DNA from: Larkinella insperata
GTDB lineage: Bacteria > Bacteroidota > Bacteroidia > Cytophagales > Spirosomataceae
DNA length: 64,000 bases
Reading direction: 5' to 3'
Assembly: GCF_026248825.1 (NCBI RefSeq)
Contig: NZ_CP110973.1
Coordinates: 2,375,001-2,439,000 of the forward strand
The translations under genes were made by a program, and so were the position numbers. Positions 61,901-64,000 of this stretch are shown one piece after another. Position 1 is the stretch's first letter. The number at the start of each line of letters is the position of its first letter. The notes beneath the pieces are model-generated. The model did no database searches and was not told the origin of the DNA. It saw nothing but the letters and a program-made list of their open reading frames with translations.

Positions 61901-64000
61901 TTACTTCCGAACCAATTCATTTTGCAGACCCACTTTGGGTTTTCTAATGTCGAAAACCTGAGCCTGGTCGTTGTTTTTAGCCAACACAATTCGTTTGCTG
62001 CCGTTAGGTCCCCGCACTTCCCGCATGGCGCGCACCTGGCCCAGTACCGAAAAGCCCGACTGCCCGGACGGCATGGCCGTAAACTGACCGCGCCCGTTGC
62101 CCGTCAGCAGCAGGCCATAACTGGCGTCGTAGCGGCCAATCTCGTTGAGCACATCGAAGAAATTGCCCGCCAGCAGGATATCCGTCTTTCCGTCGGCGTT
62201 GTAATCGCCGACCAAAATACTACGAATGGGAGACAGTTGTGCCTGTAGGGGCAAAGACCGAAGCGTGAACCGGGGTTTGCCGTCGGCAGCGGTGCCCTCA
62301 TTGAGCAACACGGCCGTTTCGGCGGTTTGAACGGTTTTGACCTCGGTGCCTTCCCGCTGTTCTGCCGTAAACAAATCTTCAAAGCCAGCTTTGGCGTAAT
62401 CCGTGTGCTTCAGGTACTTCTTTTTGATGGCCGGAATCCGCTTCTGCAAATCCGGTTTCTGAACCATCACGCATTCGCGGCCCTGGCGGTAGCAGGTTAC
62501 AATCGGATCGTAGGTGCCGTTGCGGTCAAAATCGTTGCCGTATAGATGCGCCGGTTCCTGCTCCGAGGCTACCAGCCGGCTGTTTAAACCCAGGTTACCC
62601 ACGACAAAATCGGTGTCGCCGTCGCCGTCCAGATCGGCCGCCCGGATGGTGTTCCACCAGCCCCCGCTTTTGGCGAGCGTTGGGTCTTCCAGCCGTTCAA
62701 ATCCCTTGCCCTGCTTATTTTTCAGGACGGTAATCGGCATCCAGTCGCCCACCAGCACCAGATCCGGATACTGATCGTTATCCACGTCGGTCCAGACCGC
62801 ATCGGTAACCATTCCAATTTCGCCCGAAAAAGGCATCAACGCCTGGGTTGCTTTGCGGAAATTACCCTTACCATCGTTGACCAATAACGTTTGCTGTGGG
62901 TTACGGCCATACTGCCCCGGCACCATACGCCCCCCGACGAATAAATCCAGATCACCGTCCCGGTCAAAATCGCAGGCCGTTACGCAGGAGCTGCTTTCCA
63001 GCACGCGGGGTATGGTTTTGTCCCAGGTCAGATTTCCCTTGCCGTCGTTGCGGTAAAACCGGTCGAATAATAACGTTGGATCGTCAAATTCGTTGCCGCC
63101 CGTGGCGACATATAGGTCCAGAGCCCCGTCGCCGTCGGCGTCAAAGAACGTGGCGGCTACGTCTTCCGTATAGGTGGCATCGAGCAGGAAAGGTTGTTTC
63201 TGGGGTGCATACGAGCCGTTGGTTTGCTGAATGTAGAGCGCGCGCGGCATGTTGGCGGCCCCACCAAAGAACAAATCATCCAGACCGTCGCCGTTGACAT
63301 CGCCAGCCGCCAGGGCCGGGCCTTCGCGGGAGAGCATCTGTTTCAGCAGGCCGTCCCGGTCGTAGTCCACAAAGTTGTTTTCGGTATGCTGGTAATTCAG
63401 GCCGACCTGAGCCGTTATATCCGCCAGCAACACCGGTTTGGCGGTTGGAGCGGGCTGCGGTGAAGCCGTCTGGCGGGCGTTTCGGTAGTCGAGCAAGAGC
63501 GTTTGGTTGGCTTTCGGCTGACGAATGACCTGCCTGCGTTCGTCCGGCCAGATCACCGTCAGGGAGTCGATGACCGGGTTTTTCCCGAGCCCAAACACCA
63601 GCGTCAGGTCCACCGATGACTGAAAACCCCGGTTGGGCATTTGCTGTAAATACTGCGTCTGGCCCTTCTGGTGAACGTACACTTTGGTACCGATGGCGTT
63701 CCGGTTTTGCGCATAACCGCGGAACTGCACGCGCAGAAAAGCTTGCTGATTGCCCTCAACGGCCGTATTTCGGTAGATCGAAGCCGGAGCGTTGTTGTTA
63801 TTCACGACCAGGTCCAGGTCGCCGTCGTTGTCCAGATCACCGTAAGCGGCTCCGTTCGAAAAGCCGGGTGTCGCCAGTCCCCAGTCGGCGGCTTTGTTGG
63901 TGTATTGCAAACCGTTGCCGTTGTTGCGGAAGGCGTAGTTGGCCAGGGGCGTCGACGGCATTTTGTCGACGTATTCTTTGTAGTCAAAATTCTTTTTCCC
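61901..64000 (-). CDS. FG-GAP/ASPIC protein, second tandem copy (5' end cut by window edge)
   Basis: 700 residues are present; the frame stays open to the right edge (upstream of the ATG at 63961 it reads DYKEYVDKMPSTPLANYAFRN), so the true start lies outside. It mirrors the C-terminal two-thirds of the neighbour: DLDNDGDLDLVVNNNNAPASIY, ASPIC-like KVYVHQKGQTQYLQQMPNRGFQSSVDLTLVFGLG, DVNGDGLDDLFFGG, DADGDGALDLYVATGG, DFDRDGDLDLFVGG, DLDGDGDTDFVVGN and a final DYNADGKTDILLAGN. Stop and next start are 3 bases apart, so the two are one transcription unit. Confidence 0.9.
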   Translation of the reverse strand, partial: GKKNFDYKEYVDKMPSTPLANYAFRNNGNGLQYTNKAADWGLATPGFSNGAAYGDLDNDGDLDLVVNNNNAPASIYRNTAVEGNQQAFLRVQFRGYAQNRNAIGTKVYVHQKGQTQYLQQMPNRGFQSSVDLTLVFGLGKNPVIDSLTVIWPDERRQVIRQPKANQTLLLDYRNARQTASPQPAPTAKPVLLADITAQVGLNYQHTENNFVDYDRDGLLKQMLSREGPALAAGDVNGDGLDDLFFGGAANMPRALYIQQTNGSYAPQKQPFLLDATYTEDVAATFFDADGDGALDLYVATGGNEFDDPTLLFDRFYRNDGKGNLTWDKTIPRVLESSSCVTACDFDRDGDLDLFVGGRMVPGQYGRNPQQTLLVNDGKGNFRKATQALMPFSGEIGMVTDAVWTDVDNDQYPDLVLVGDWMPITVLKNKQGKGFERLEDPTLAKSGGWWNTIRAADLDGDGDTDFVVGNLGLNSRLVASEQEPAHLYGNDFDRNGTYDPIVTCYRQGRECVMVQKPDLQKRIPAIKKKYLKHTDYAKAGFEDLFTAEQREGTEVKTVQTAETAVLLNEGTAADGKPRFTLRSLPLQAQLSPIRSILVGDYNADGKTDILLAGNFFDVLNEIGRYDASYGLLLTGNGRGQFTAMPSGQSGFSVLGQVRAMREVRGPNGSKRIVLAKNNDQAQVFDIRKPKVGLQNELVRK

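Noticed and set aside
58481..64000. DNA repeat array or CRISPR-like pattern
   Set aside because: The recurring GTCGTTGTCG-like words are codons for DxDxDG calcium loops in FG-GAP blades, not DNA repeats with spacers.

Overview
The window looks like a chromosomal segment from a Bacteroidota bacterium of the Cytophagales, most likely Spirosomaceae-like (the family is inference). Evidence seen directly: promoters of the form TTG-N19-TAnnTTTG, which is the Bacteroidota primary sigma type; almost no Shine-Dalgarno sequences; a DUF4295 gene beside rpmG; an alternative complex III plus two-COX3 oxidase cluster; and Bacteroidota-type rpsA, ompH-like and GHL10 genes. No IS element, phage gene, CRISPR array or other transfer mark was seen.

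Layout. 1-3767 (minus strand): rimO (cut by the left edge, TTG start), a small membrane protein, a lipoprotein, ftsY, DUF4295 and L33. 3924-13453: mixed housekeeping and metabolic genes, namely a lone nuoD, hpt, a TPR protein, an Lrp regulator, a GHL10 glycosidase-like protein, a TIM-barrel epimerase, a long-form ispH and a GH3-family enzyme. 13667-20904: penicillin acylase, an OmpH/Skp-like chaperone, a structured RNA with 6S-like architecture, smpB, an HNH protein, rpsA with a predicted pseudoknot leader, and tRNA-Cys. 21109-38189: one long respiratory locus, actABCDEF followed by coxB-coxA-ctaA-ctaB-cox3-cox3-cox4-SCO-DUF420-small protein-DUF983. Quinol would be oxidised by alternative complex III and electrons passed to an aa3-type oxidase. 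38303-40722: an ECF sigma factor, a putative anti-sigma-like membrane protein and a beta-barrel protein. 40906-54385: tRNA-Tyr/Gly/Thr-tuf, then tRNA-Trp-secE-nusG-rplKAJL-rpoBC. 54543-64000: a TetR regulator, an ABC transporter pair translationally coupled to a vanadium-haloperoxidase-like lipoprotein, and two tandem FG-GAP/ASPIC proteins, the second cut by the right edge.

Most of the window is core genome. The less explained signals are mainly RNA- and DNA-level: the 6S-like RNA before smpB, the rpsA leader pseudoknot, a 32-bp perfect palindrome between rpoB and rpoC, a promoter embedded in the tuf terminator, a near-leaderless ispH promoter and long perfect hairpins between convergent genes. 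At protein level, an SCO-family protein without a single histidine and a six-heme ActA stand out. I did not find a convincing wholly new multi-gene system.
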